From assembly GCA_000226015.1 (NCBI GenBank), contig JH153551.1, positions 11,306-62,529 of the forward strand: a stretch of 51,224 nt of DNA. Reading direction: 5' to 3'. Position 1 is the stretch's first letter. The number at the start of each line of letters is the position of its first letter. Below the pieces are notes generated by a model. It did no database searches. It saw only the letters and a list, made by a program, of their open reading frames with translations, and was not told where the DNA came from. Shown here one piece after another: positions 32,731 through 46,300 of this stretch. Source of the stretch: Mnemiopsis leidyi (lineage: Eukaryota > Ctenophora > Tentaculata > Lobata > Bolinopsidae). The translations under genes and the position numbers were made by a program.

Positions 32731-35700
32731 TCCAGCTCAAACAACGAATTTGAAGGAAAGCAGTTGAATTGAGATAGAAATTTCCGCGATCCTCTTTACA
32801 GGCACATAGGTTTAAGAATTGTTAACATTCCAGATCTCTGAGATAACTTAGTGTCAATGTCAAGAAGAAGGTAAAATCGTTTGTAAAGCAATGATACTCT
32901 CGTGCTCTAAGGGCTTAGCATGATGAAACCCAAAAGAGCGCGAGAGTATTATAATCAGTAATAAATATACATGCTATCAGCAGTGCTATCAGCAGTGCTA
33001 ACTCAGAATCACAGTGAGAGTATAAATGAGAGAAGAAATGAGCGTAAGGAGTAGAGAGTCCTCATTCTCTCATTCTGATGGTAACGAGGGTGGACAATGC
33101 CGTGTGTCTAGTCGATAGGTATAGACAAGATGTAGGGACGACTACTTTCACAATCAATAGAACCTGAATAAAGAATGGGAAACAAAGAATGGGACCAGTC
33201 ACCACCCTGCCGCTGTCTTGGCTCCTATCATGATGCGGAAATTTTACCTACAAGGCTTGAGTACTGCTTATAATGCGGAAATTTGGCCTACATGGTTCAT
33301 GTATTTGCTTATAATGCGGAAATTTCACTTGCAGAACATGTAAATAGGTACACCTGGCGGTAAAGAAATGATGGCCATTACTAAAGTCTTAACCGAGAAT
33401 AAATGTATTTGATTGAGTGTCCTGGAACGCAGGAGTATAATTTATGTGAAATTATTGTATTATATAGTTATGTCATTGTCGCTTAATTAAGCAGGTGCTC
33501 TAATACTGATAGTTTACAATGATTAGAACAAGATTTAGGCTGCATTGTGCTTATATGAGACTCAGTTGAGTACGGCACGTGATGAATAAATACTCAAAAT
33601 TTCACAAATTCGCCTGAACTATTTGCCCGAAAATAGAAACTGAGAGGGCGCAAATGAATGAAAGAATGAAATTCAGAAGCGGTAACTATCATCATTTTCT
33701 CCCATGTACGTGTAGTTAAATAACGAAGTGTAAGGAGGTTCATGGGGCCCGGAGAATTCACATAGAACCCAGACATGGTGGATTACTTCAGACTTCTACA
33801 ACAAGCCAAAACGAAGTCTAATCAAAGTTACTTTATTTTCGTGGTAATTACATTGAAATCGTTTGATTTAATGCTCCGTAATCAGTAGCCCGGAAATGAC
33901 TGTTGTATTTCTGGTATCCGAGTACAGTGGCAATTATAACGTGCAGGAATTGCTTGTCATAAGGTTGATTACTAATCCAGCTGCTTTAGACAAAGTTAAT
34001 GACTTGTGCAGTGTATCTAGTGATCTAGAGAGTCCAGGAGAACCCGGATATTTACAGTTAAATTAACTATTTTGATTGTGCACGTAATGTTAATGTTAAT
34101 CGTGCACTGCAGAAACTGCATTGCCGCATAGGACCTTTGTCAAACCAAAGTTGCAATAATATAAAGAATTAATTGTTAAATGTGGTACTGAACCTATAAG
34201 AGTCACAAAGTAAATGAAGTAAACGTAACGTGAATAAGTAAAGGAGGAGGGGGTAAGGCATTTACCTCTTCCATCCCCTTTTCTTTATTTAAAACTTTTC
34301 AAATAGTACAGTAAATTATACATGAATGAAATAAACATAAAATTCGAACTCTAGGGAATTAAACTGATGCTCTCGAATTAGGCCAAACACGGTACTAAAT
34401 GAAGGATAACCAAAACGTAGATCTGTCCGGCAAGCCGGACCTACACAAGATGGCTCCTTGGTGGCAATAACTTCAAATCAAAATATCATTATTAATAGAA
34501 GCTTTATCGCAAACATTAAAATCCCTCCCCAACCCCATTAAGCTCAAAATACTCCCCCAAGATGATTGTTCTGAGCAGGTACTCATCTACTTGAAGAACT
34601 AAAAAGATAGATATAACTCTACACCTAGATTCAGAAAGAGTGAATATTAAACAAAGTGTAAGCACTTAGATCAAGGAAATTTGCTTTATCCTCTTACCGC
34701 AACTGTTAAATGCACAAGGAAGACTATAAAAAGTCGCTGTAAGATGCTGAAAGACAATTTCTCTTACTTATTTATCATCTCGTTATGTGACTCAACGACG
34801 CAGACTATATACTATATAGTTGAGTTGCATAATACACCGTTATTAGATACTGTCCTCAATACTAAATTGTGAACGTCTGGTCGAGGATTGTTGCTGAAAA
34901 CAAGGCATTATGCAGCCAACTAACATGTGCGAGATAATTGCTCTGAGGAGCTTGTGAATATGCGACTATGGTTAACTGACGAGGACTTGTATTAATCGAT
35001 GAGGGTCGTACATTTTCAAATTGAAATTTATTGGCACTTGGCAGTACTATACTTCTCAGGGGTCAATCGCTCTTCCACGGTCCAACTTACTGAGATTGAC
35101 CGCCGAAAAGTAAGTTGAGAACTATAGGACCAATGAATTTTGACTTTTGAGAAGCTCTGCTTTTGATAATGTAAAAACACTACCCAAGAAATCCTGCTAC
35201 TTATGGAAATTATCATTTTGAGGTAAGAAGTAAGAACAAATTCTTATAGAAAATTACAATAAATCGTACGATAAAGTGCGATAAATTATCACAATGAAAG
35301 TTCCTATTTAACAGCCAAAATTGTTCATAATTGTCTCTTTGTCGGCGTTACTTTCCAGTTTCCACAGTGACGAATATCAAGTTCTTAAACAAGACTTTTT
35401 TAACAAGCGGGACAACCCATCGATTCTAAAAAACTGGCTTCATTACATTTTACGGAGAAAGATATTGATCAAAATATATTTGCGATTTATTTCATGAGGA
35501 CTCTAATGAACCGATTTCAAATTGTGACCGACATAAACAGCTGGCGACTCGTAAAAAGTAAAGGGGAATTCTAAAAATTCGTTAATACTTTTGCGTTACC
35601 TGCGCTCAAGTAATTAGCTAAGTTCGGACGATACTACCAGACTTCTGTGGCAGCTGCAAAATTTGTGAAAGCTAGAATTAAGTGGACAGCAAAGTGAGAT

Positions 35701-36447
35701 TAGTAATTGTTGTGATTAACAGAGGAAAGTCATTATTCGAGCACATTGTGCATCAGCCATTCTAGTCCTGCAATATTCTATACGTGACCCAAATTCACAG
35801 TACATACATGCACAGTACATACATGGATAGATTATCTAGATATACAACATTGTGCTACACAAAATTAAAATGGGTGCCAAAAAAAGGTGCCAAAACGCCC
35901 CCTCTCTATTGTTATTTCGATAACTCCACCTTAATGATTTCCTCTAGACGGGGTAGCTAATTGTTAGTACTTAACCCTATATGTTTCATTCTCCTCGATA
36001 TTCGTCACACACGACTAACTTTAAAAACTTAATACAATCATTACGCTAAAACTAGAAAAAGTTATTAAATTATTACACAGAAAACTTAAAATCATTACAC
36101 TAAAAAACTTAAAATTACACTAAAATTACACTAAAAAAACCAAAAAATTTACTAAATCATTACACTAAAACTTAAAAATTTACTAAATCATTACACTCAA
36201 ACTTAAAAATTTACTAAATCATTACACCAAAACTTAAGAATTTACTGAATCATAACACTAAAACTAAAATACAATCAATACACGATGAATAAAACAACGA
36301 TCGACATTGTGCATAGCATTGACAATGTTTAAATAAACATTGATAAAAGTGGGGACTACAACATCACATCAGTTAGCAGATTAGGTTCTCATGATTGGTT
36401 TCTACCTATTGAATTTCGAAGATCCTCATGATTGTAAATGTACCCAT
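32731..36447. other. Long non-coding interval inside the host intron
   Basis: No exon was recognised. 33231-33335 holds three spaced copies of ATGCGGAAATTT. 36040-36270 is an AT-rich tandem repeat. The rest is unstructured AT-rich sequence. The promoter of paralog A must lie just above 32730, but I see no clear element. Confidence 0.4.
36040..36270. repeat. AT-rich minisatellite, about 32 bp unit
   Basis: Tandem units of the type ACTAAAACTTAAAAATTTAC followed by TAAATCATTAC recur about five to six times with point changes and shortened copies at the left end. Confidence 0.8.
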
Positions 36448-36456
36448 GATTTTACT

Positions 36457-36997
36457 AGGAGCCGACCGGACATCCGGTAACCGGACCAGGATCGAGAAAA
36501 CTGAAATCCTCAAAACTTTTCCATTCTTACTAATTATTCACTGGTCATGTTATCCACATGATATTCGTAGCCTTTGGCTGGCCCAGCTTGTAGGTGAGCA
36601 TTCGATATTGAAGTGTTTAATCTGAGAAAAGCCCGATAGAGGTACCTCTAGAGGTACCTTATCGTATCTTATATCGTATCTACTCGGCATCTATATCTAA
36701 TTGTCACTCGTTACTTACTTATTTCGCCAGCGGCGTCTTAACGTTAAAGTTCGGAAGTTTGGACCTTATTTTCACCTGATCCAGACACGCTTGTCTTCAC
36801 CCACTGTCCCCCTGTCTCCTTTGTCCTGCATGACCGTGAAATAGCAAAGATTTGCATCATAAATACGAAGATAATTTCTTGAAAATCTAAGGCCCGATCC
36901 AGTGTCCGGTCCAGTGTCCGGTCCAGTCAACCGGACCGGAGCTGCCGGACCGGAGCTGCCGGTCCGGTTACCAAAATCCCGAGCCGGTCGGTTCGTA
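36457..36997. mobile_element. 541 bp MITE-like element with TIRs and 9 bp target duplication
   Basis: GATTTTACT lies at 36448-36456 and again at 36998-37006. Between them the ends are inverted repeats: left AGGAGCCGACCGG, right (reverse complement) TACGAACCGACCGG, both followed inside by GGTAACCGGACC. Near the right end are small tandem repeats (TCCAGTGTCCGG twice, CCGGACCGGAGCTG twice). There is no coding capacity. TIRs plus a 9 bp duplication suit a non-autonomous Mutator- or Merlin-type DNA transposon. Confidence 0.75.
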
Positions 36998-37006
36998 GAT
37001 TTTACT

Positions 37007-38990
37007 GATGATGGTTTTCTAAGGATCCACTATGATAGGCAAGATTCCATTAGAATCATGATAAGCACTTCACAACAGCGGGACCGATAAATAAGAACCA
37101 TCACTGCCGTAGGAGCCTTTTATAGACTTAGATATTGGATATTAATCATGCAGTGCGTCGAGCTTTCATTGAATATTAATAAAAATAAACGATAGTGTGC
37201 AGACTATCTGATTATTCATAACGTCAAGTCTACCTTTAGATTTTAATCATAGACCATGATTATTGATATTGCAGCTGTGAATCCAGACCAAATACACATC
37301 AATATGCAGGACGCTATAACTCCTCTGCCATTGCTTCTATTCAGATTAAACCAACTGTTATTGTCTATTGCCACGTGACTGGCATGAATCGTGCATCCTA
37401 ACCGGCGCAATGTCAGTAACAATACTGGCGCAGTGTCAGAGAGAGGGGAGGGAGGGGGCGCCAACAGGGGGACAGGACGGGCCGACAGGGGGCGGACAGG
37501 TCTTACCGGACTTGAGCTGGGGTACGACTGTATGCGGACTGTAAGTGATGTTCCAAGGACAATGTACTCAGTGCTCAGTTCTGTGTCGAAGTAATTATTT
37601 AGCTCCATGTCTAAAACGACAGTTAATGTTATCCATGTTCAAGATGCGAGAATCCTGGTACTTTTACATTCGTTTCACGTTGCGATTAGATAATTCCTCG
37701 CACACGACTTTAATAGAGCGATTAGTAATTTGAAGTCTTCTCCACCTCCTGCAATAACTGCTGTAATCGTATTGAACGCTTAGGAATTACTAAATTAGCG
37801 TATATGATGTATTCATTCTGTAGAGTCATGATGTGTCCCATAATTTTAAAAGACTTGGTTTATCCGATACAAGATATCTATTTACCTACGAACGGTAAAA
37901 AATAGTTGGAGAGTATCAATAGTCTTTATGGACTTACAGTTTCGATTTTCGGTTTTTCTCTTTTTTACTGTTGTGTGAGCAAACAGGAGCGGTGTGCTTC
38001 TTTATTACTTGCCTCTAAATTTCCTCGAGAATGTTAGATACCTTTTTGCCACATCTTTTTCAAATCACAAATGTACCAAGCAAGAAAGGCAGAAATGTGA
38101 TTCAAGATTAAAAACTAAATCTTATTGAATATTATTAAGGGCATTCAAACAACATTTGTTAAATCCTTAAATTACCTCTGAAGATTGAAATTTCCAAATA
38201 CCCAATTTAAATTAATTTAATTGAAAAAATTAAAATTCATAATTATCATTATGGATGCGGAGCTTTGACCCGTCGTTCATCGAGCCAATGAAATGTTTTG
38301 TCAGTTCAACATATGTCAAATGAATTCAGGCTGATACAGGAAAGTACAGACCGTAAAGTTTACGTTCCCACCTTAGCTGCCTGAATTCAGGAGTTGTGAA
38401 CTGAAGATAATTTGTTTCTTGGTAAAAGCTACATATAACTGTGAAATTCCTAAAATAGATGCATAACATACACTCTCGAGAGAAATTGTCCCTTTCTCAA
38501 AGTCAAGATTCAAGAAAAGTGTATACTTCTAGTCTCTAGTACAATACATTTTATGATCATTTTTACCCGTTTTATTGCCTTCGTGAACGACTCAATGAAA
38601 GTATAACTGTCCAATTGTTTATTTGCCACTTATAACCATAAAAACCATATAAAAGTTCTATTATGTTCCGAGTCCAGTTTCTCTGAATTGATTCAAGACT
38701 GGATCACCCTGCTATAATAACCCCAACGGTCAAAGTTTCTCTTGAAAATTCTTAACTTGAACATCATCTTCAACCGCATGATTTCGGACATTTTCATCAC
38801 GTGAGCACTATAAGTAGCTGACTCTCTTGAGTTATAACATTCGTTAATATCATAGTTATTTTTGCTGCTCCTTTGGATAGTTTTGGCTATTATTCTATAT
38901 ATTCTATATGATTTCAAACAATTTTCTTGTTAACCTCTCAACTTTTTTTTTCTAGGCACACCTGCAGGTAATTTCACCCTGCTATTATAA
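37007..38990. other. Non-coding interval, with a G-rich tract
   Basis: 37441-37500 on the plus strand has several runs of three to five G (GGGGAGGGAGGGGG, CAGGGGGACAGG) and could form a G-quadruplex. A minus-strand frame of 121 codons covers it, but its composition follows the G-rich tract and I do not call it a gene. No exon was seen in the rest. Confidence 0.4.
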
Positions 38991-38991
38991 C

Positions 38992-39051
38992 TGTAACGCG
39001 CCAATTTTTCTTATTATTTCTTGTAACGCGCCAATTTTTCTTATTATTTCT
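38992..39051. repeat. 30 bp direct repeat, two perfect copies, with GCGCCAA motif
   Basis: Two adjacent 30 bp units (38992-39021 and 39022-39051) begin TGTAACGCGCCAATTTTTC. Each contains GCGCCAA, an E2F-like core. They lie about 330 bp upstream of the start of paralog B. Confidence 0.85.
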
Positions 39052-39384
39052 TCTTGTTTGTTGTATGGGCCAAACGATGTGGTCTTAGCTTTTACTGCGA
39101 TAATTTCGGATTCAAGATTCAGAATAATAATAATGATATCAAAATCTAGTTTCTTAACAAGTAGTGCTATTTCGCGTACATTTCGTTCACCGAACAGTTC
39201 AAGAAAAATCTGGATACTGTGTAATTATATTGTTTTTCTCGGAATGTTAATCGAAAGTCAACTTTATAGAAGCTCATGATAAACATCATTTAGTTTCAAA
39301 GGGTCCTTTGCATTCTGCAGTCGAAACTTCCTCAAAGTCAAAGAGTATCTGCAATTTTCAGCTGACATCTCTAACAGTTGCCAA

Positions 39385-40380
39385 ATGAACGAGCACGTGA
39401 CTACCTCTTACATCACCACTCCTGGGATTGGTCTGAACAACGCAGCAGTTCGGTTCACCTACTTAGCGTTCCTCATCATAACTCTTCTCTCGTCTCTGAT
39501 CGGAGATTCCATCATCCTAGCTGCCTCCATCGCTCCTAACGGTATCAGACTGAACAGGTTTATAGTGACCATCATGCAGCACATAGCTGTATCAGATCTT
39601 ATCTCCTGCTTCTCCTTCGTCCTGCCCACCATCACAATATTCATCAGTAACAGATGGGTCATACCGGAAATTGTGAGTTACATCAGACTCTACCTTGATG
39701 TCACAGTTTTTGCAGCGAACTCGCTCCTAATCTGTCTGATGAGCAGCAGTAAGCTCCTGCTCCTCCGCAAACCATCCAATGTCTTGAGATTTACCACAAA
39801 ACAAGCCCATGTAGCATGTGCCATCATATGGTTCTGCACTAACGTTTTCTCTGTTGTGTATGCGGTTATCAAGATCGATGAACTCCGACATTCTTCCTTT
39901 GAATCTGCTGCTATCGATTACTTAGCCTATTTTCGTATTGGGATTACACAGATCCTTCCCGTTCTTATCATGATAATCACAACAATCCTGATACTAGTCC
40001 ACCTGGCCAAAGCGAGAAAAATCGCCAAGAGAACCAACGGAAAAACGAACCTACGTGGTGTGGCGACGGTGGTTATCACAGTGGTGGTGTATTGTGTGTC
40101 TATTATCCCCACCCTTGCAACCAATATCAAGGATTTCATCTTCAAGGGGGATCACTCTACTATCCAACTGGGATGGTTTGCAACGAGTTTTACCGGACTT
40201 AACATCATGTCAAACATCTACGTGTATTGTTTAACCATCCCTAGTTTGAGAGAGTATATTAAAGTGAGGGTTTTACGGAACTTGAGCAAATTTGGTATTA
40301 TAAATGATGCTAGAAATGAGACTAGACCTGATACAGGAAATGATACAAGAAATGAGACTAGAAATGAGACTAGAAACTAG
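39385..40380 (+). CDS. Orphan class A-like 7TM receptor, paralog B
   Basis: A single exon of 331 residues, ATG to TAG. It has the same layout as paralog A: the LIGDSIILAAS / HIAVSDLIS block, SSSKLLLLRKP at the DRY position, a basic loop (KARKIAKRTNGK), LRGVATVVITVVVYC in TM6 and NIMSNIYVY in TM7. The C-terminal tail is a short tandem repeat of ETRN/DTRN, encoded by GAAATGAGACTA units, so the tail length is likely variable. It probably signals at the plasma membrane. The ligand is unknown. Confidence 0.88.
   Translation: MNEHVTTSYITTPGIGLNNAAVRFTYLAFLIITLLSSLIGDSIILAASIAPNGIRLNRFIVTIMQHIAVSDLISCFSFVLPTITIFISNRWVIPEIVSYIRLYLDVTVFAANSLLICLMSSSKLLLLRKPSNVLRFTTKQAHVACAIIWFCTNVFSVVYAVIKIDELRHSSFESAAIDYLAYFRIGITQILPVLIMIITTILILVHLAKARKIAKRTNGKTNLRGVATVVITVVVYCVSIIPTLATNIKDFIFKGDHSTIQLGWFATSFTGLNIMSNIYVYCLTIPSLREYIKVRVLRNLSKFGIINDARNETRPDTGNDTRNETRNETRN
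39502..39609 (+). repeat. 108 bp identical block, copy in gene B
   Basis: Identical to 32613-32506 (minus) and 46907-47014. Identity with gene A continues to 39627. Confidence 0.95.
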
Positions 40381-43300
40381 ACGAATATGTATTATTTCCT
40401 CTTCTTTGAGGGACTGGGACGAAACCAAGCGGCTGGGAGCAGAGCTGCTTGCTCCCGTTGACCACCCTTGTTTGGTGAGCAAACTTTTCTCTGCGAAAGA
40501 CAGATAAGTTAGTTGTAGCTGAGGACAAACTTTGACTGGAGTCTCACTCTCAGACGGAGATCGTCTCTACTTGTTTAGGGAGAGGGACGGTTATGTTTAA
40601 TGTAATCTTTATAGTTAATAGTTATACTCCTTAATTAATTATACTACTTTATTGATTCACTGAGAGGGACAGTTATGTTTAACTTAATCTTCATAGTTAT
40701 ACTTCTTAATTGAACCACTGAATTGCTGCATTTTCATTCCTTAAGAGTTTTATTCATTAGCTTAAATTTTTTGTTAAATCTAAAATGAATCATTGTTCAG
40801 AATCAAGATTAGAGAGCCATATTAGATAATCAAGACTTCGACGAACAGAAGAAAATCAAGGAATTAAGATGTTGACCTAATACTTTGCAGTATGATGACA
40901 TAATAATCCAAACTAATTGTAACTTAATTAATCAATCATATAAATGCAGTCAGTGAAAACTGAAATATACACTTAGTATATAGCATAGGTACTTTGGTGA
41001 GCCCTATGTGCCTGAAGAATGGGATGCTGAAACTTGTGGCAATTTAGTAATTGGCCGAGGCAGCGTTCTCCGTTTTACCTGTTTTTGTCGACCGTTGCCT
41101 GATAAAATCAGTCCGGTTTAACGGTCAGTACAGCCTACTGACATTTTTCCCAGAATTTGGACATTTCGCAAATAAATTCTTCCAAATTCGTAAAAAATAT
41201 GGCCACATTTAGGATTACCATTAATATGACCGTGGTAATTTTGGTAATGGTCATTGTTAAATAATACCATTCGATGCAGCGGCTTCAGGTAGCAGGTTAT
41301 ATCACTTATATTGCGATGTAATTTCTGCGATAATCTCACAATTACCGCTATCAGTATCTCTCGGAATCTATCGATTTGCATAAAGCGTTTATCGAATTAC
41401 TCAGATCTTCTTTTTATAGTCGGATATCATTATATTATGATCCAGTACTGTTTAATGAACTGATTGCACCACTTCATAACTATAGGCATTAAACAAAAAC
41501 TAATCAGCCTGATTACGATCGTGTTCAATAGACCGGATCTACTTTTTGCCGGATCTACTAAGCCTACAGTCGCCAGCTCTAGATAAATCCAATGACAAGG
41601 GCTGCAAGTAATTCGAAGCTCGAAATGGAAACCCCTGAAGCGTTATTTTCTGCATTTTTCCAGATCCCCTTTGTTGTCAGTTTCTACGAGAATCTTCCAC
41701 CTGATATGACAATAATGACAATACATTGCATGTACACCATTATAGTTAAAGCTCCCAACTTTCTCAACGAACTGTTAAACCTCTTTTTGTCTCCATACGA
41801 TATGTTGTATCGATATGTAACATTCGTTATACTGCACTGCTCGGTACACTGGAACTACCATTTTGTAGTAGTAATACTGTACATATTCTACCAATCTATA
41901 AATATTGACCTGTGAAGCAGTACCCGAGTATGTCTGAGCGATGAAATGTTCTTACAACGTCCTGAAACTTGTCTAGCTTTACATTAAAATTTACACCTGG
42001 TAGTGCACGTGGGTTCCAACTCCAATTCCCGACAGTGTCGGCACTTCAGCTTGTCTGCCGTCCTTGTGTCTGATCGTTCACCGCTAGCTCTGCGTCTGAT
42101 ATTTCTTACTATCACTTTATCGGTTACGATGTTGCGGTCTAATTTTATCTTTAACCATTTTTCTCTCATCTACATTCAATCTTATGATTGCGATAAAGCA
42201 GACCTCACTGCGTTAAGCGATCAGTTTGTGTATTGCTTCATAAGAAAAAAAACTCCATTTTCATGTCAGCAATCCCCGGGAGTTCGAATAAGCGGATTTG
42301 CTGGTTGCATGACACAGTTAACAGTGACATATTAAGTAAAGTGACACTTAAAGGTTTGAACAAATTGTCGGTTTCCAATTTTCATTTTCCTTGGCTTAGA
42401 AAGGAAGCGATAACAGTTGGTGGAGCAGCGTGACATCTCTCAATTATGAATTAAATTAAATTAAGTAGGATCGGTTTCAAAATTGATCGATTGTTGTCAC
42501 AACATGTCAGCAGGATCGTTGAATTTCGCAATTTCTCGAATACGTTTTTTCTAATTTTGACAAGTGAAATCATCTATTTTGGTAAAACTAAGTATTAGTG
42601 GTGCAGCGATCAAGCCTGTATATTTTTCAATTGATGAAAAGCTTTTTGGTTAATGGTTCCATAAGGTTTTCCTAGCTTTAAAAATGGTTTCACAGAGTTT
42701 TTTGGACATTTTGTTTGGAATATAGGATCTTCATCTACTTTTTAAAATCCTAGATTAAACTTTACAAAACCTTTGACGGTAACAAAATCTGTGATCTGTG
42801 TCTCTATGGAGCTAGTTGGTTGCAATCTGCGTCATGCTTGGTCTGGCCTGAGACCTCCTTGGAAGGGCACAAGATTATGCATATAAAAACACTACACCAC
42901 CAACCCACATTGATAACAACCACTCTGTATCAAGACATCCAGGCTTACCCAGTGCTGCCTCTATATGAGATCTCTTCTGTGATGAATTTCGACTGGAAAC
43001 TTACACCACTTATCGTACAGTATCTCACATCTGCTGTATATGCACGTGTTACTGCAGTGACACCGAGACAATGGAGACAACTGCTGTATTTCTGTTACAA
43101 ATATTGTGTTCGTAGAGCTCCGACCATTAAGTTGATAAGCCAACATTTCATCAGCTGGAAGTTTTGTGGGGAAGGCAATTGTTAAATGTACCTCTTGGCT
43201 TAAGTAATATTAATAAGTTGTAATTAGAATCAAGACATGGAATGTCCCACAGGCCATATGATTTCGTCACGTATTTTTTGTTCTAAATAGTACGTAGTCA

Positions 43301-46300
43301 GTTCACATATGGTTTTTACTGCTTGTAGAACACGTTTTTGAATTATACATTTTCTCAGACATCAAAAGTAACACTACATGAAAATGTTAACCATTCTATT
43401 TGCTGGTAGTTGGAACTCTTTAATAGCAAACAGCTGAGAGAGTCCATAAGTGTATGTCAAAAAAAAGAATTCCATTAACATGCTTACGTAGCCTGCATTT
43501 CGACATTTTGAGTCTTCCTAATAAATCTATGGGATAGATAACAAATTTATTATTCATAAGATATCGTGAGATAGAACCCGTGACCTATTATGTTATAAAG
43601 ATGTTTTGTTCGTTGCACTAAGTGACTCCCTTATGATCTTTGTTGCTGTAAAATGTTAGGAGGAGCCTAATGGTATCCCCATAAGTAGCCTATTGGTAGC
43701 CTAATGGTCAACTGTGTTGTGTGGTCCTTAATATTAAAGGTTCTTCAGAATCGCAATAATGCGATAGAGCCATCAGCTAACGCTGAGTGCAAATGAAGTA
43801 CTGCGTTGCACAATATTTTGCCGCTTAATACGATTTTTCTAAGGGTTGTACTTCTAGGTCGCTTGATTTCCCCAAAACTACTGACTGTTTGTAGCCATAA
43901 CAATAAACAAGGTGTTGTTTTTGGGGAAGAAGAACTGAAAGAGGGGTTTGCATGGAGCTCGGTAATGATTTTGTTCGTAAGTTCATTCACTTGAAAAGAA
44001 AATAAACCCTCTGGTGCACGTAAGCAAAAAGAGATTACGATTGGATAGGAGTTAGGATCAGTTGGTCCACTTTCCCGGCTAACTCCTTTGTATAGCTTGG
44101 TAATTATTAGCTGGTAAACACCCTAATTAAAATTGTAGTTGGCAGACGAGGATAGACACTGCTTAATTCCTAATCGTACTGCTAATCCTACTGCTCGTTA
44201 TGCAAGAAGAGCGGTTTAGGTAGCCGGACCGTCTCTTTACTTCGTCTTGGTTATAGTTCTCGTGGTCGCTTACATGTAAGGATAATTAATGTAATAAAAT
44301 AAAATTCTCGTTATAGTAGCTAGACTTTTGTAGCTGAAGCTAGCCTAAAAGCTAGCTTAGAAGTTAGCCGCCATTGTGTCAGGCATGAAGGTTCTGTAGA
44401 ATTAGGAGCTTATTAACGCCCCCTTCCGTGAAAGCACGTTTGACACACAGTGTGTAGTGTTTGCTATTGCTGTGCAGTTCGAGAGGAACTCCTAGCCTAT
44501 GTCTTGATGCTAGTAGTTAGTGTAGTTAGAGAGGTACATAATATGATTACGTCTAGACTTTATCGAGAACTTCTGGTGCTCTATCGGACCTCTCGTATTG
44601 GGTGGTACAAACTCTGAGCTGCATAAAACGTCCGCCATTGTCTCTGAAATTTAGTGCAGCTGTTCGATTTCTTCCAGTTTCTAGTCAACGGGCTGCACCG
44701 GGTGGCGTGCTGTTTCCAGGGTAACCAGATAGCTGAGATGGGCTAATGTTCGGAGAGATGGGGAAATGAAGCTGAACATAAGCCCACCTTAACAATATTC
44801 ACCTTGATCCTTGACCTGAGACATTACCCACCACACCACACCGATCATTTAGCGGTACTTACGCCAGAGAGAAATGTCGCGTTGAATTACCAACCAATTT
44901 CTAAATAGTCGAGCCTAGTCCCTGACGCTTTATATAGGTAGAAGTACCGCGAGACTATTTTAGTACACGTGCGTTTATATTTGCACGTGCGTTTATATGT
45001 GCACGTGCACGAACCATGATCATGTCATATGACTCTCCATCAGTATTAATATGAGATATAAAGCAATAATATATTAAATGAAGGAGCTAATAATCTAATA
45101 AACTAAGAATCTGCAGGTCGTGATGTCCTGAAATGGTTGTGTTTGGATCCGGGCTCAGCCTCCAAAGATGCGTCGTGTTCGTGGCATGCACATGATCATG
45201 CACACATAATGCAGCTTACTTAGATCACTCAACATGTGTGGTAATCTTATTCGCAGTCGTGGAATGGTAGGGTCTAAAAGGTCAATAATCGCCGTCCTTA
45301 GGATTGTTTTTCAATATTCAAACTGGATTGAAAATCCTCGCGATATTTGAAACTGCATTATCGATGGCAAATGCCCAGGTTGCTAAATTGATGCACCGGC
45401 TTTTCGTCTTTTCAAGGAAAATGGTGCTCTTCATAGCTTTAGTCCTTTTGTCTTTTTGTGATGCGATGCGAAATGTAGGATTGTCGGATTATTTAAAGCT
45501 CAACCTATTCCCCCAATGCTCCTTTAACGTACTGTATCAAACGTTCCACTCATTTCTGCCTGAGTGAAGCCTCTCTGCGGTTTACATAGATATTTGTTAG
45601 GCATTATTGGTTTTCACGTGAGTCACGAGTGCAGGACGCTGGGCCAAAGATTATGTAAAAACTCACGTTTTCCAACATAACATGATCTTAATTTTCCTCT
45701 CGAGATATGCACTCTGCGAGGAGCTAATTTTTAGTGCTCCCGTGGCCTAGCGAGAAACTAGATAATCAAACGAAAGTAAAATTTTAAATTTCAGCCATTT
45801 CCATTTCGCTTCACTCCAATCAGTAAAGCAGTGTAGAACAGTAAGGATAGCCGCCTTGTTTTGTACTTTTGTCCTTTGAAGAAGGACGATTAATCACGAT
45901 CAATGTTAAACATACGGAAGAGACGGCAAATTGTCGTGGACAGCACGAAGGTTTCTATCTTTTACTCCTCTCTTACATTATAAGACTGCCTTAGCTTCCT
46001 ATCGTGAATTGTTATGCGGCTGAATCCCCGATTGATTGTTAAGGACGTTAGTGTTAAGTAATGGGTCAGGGTTAACTTCAGAGTTTTGCTAATCAATATT
46101 TGCATTAGTGATTTTATTAGGGGAAAGGCTACAGAAATCGGAAGGCACTGAGTCACCATTGAAACACCTAAATGTCAGTCTCGTATTGTTCGTATAGTTT
46201 TCTCTGAATTTTGTGCCGAGTTTGGTTAGTGATCCTGCTTGTTCCTATTTAGAATTCTTTTAACATAATATTAATAGCTCAAGGTAATTTAAGAGCCTCA

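Noticed and set aside
37243..37608. 121-codon minus-strand frame starting with ATG
   Set aside because: Its Pro/Ser/Arg-rich middle simply mirrors the G-rich tract on the other strand. A small secreted or membrane peptide cannot be excluded, but nothing supports it.
41592..41915. 107-codon plus-strand frame beginning with ATG
   Set aside because: Hydrophobic but without recognisable family, splice sites or codon pattern; typical of AT-rich random frames.
42820..43185. 121-codon plus-strand frame
   Set aside because: It begins at TTG, not ATG, and no motif is seen.
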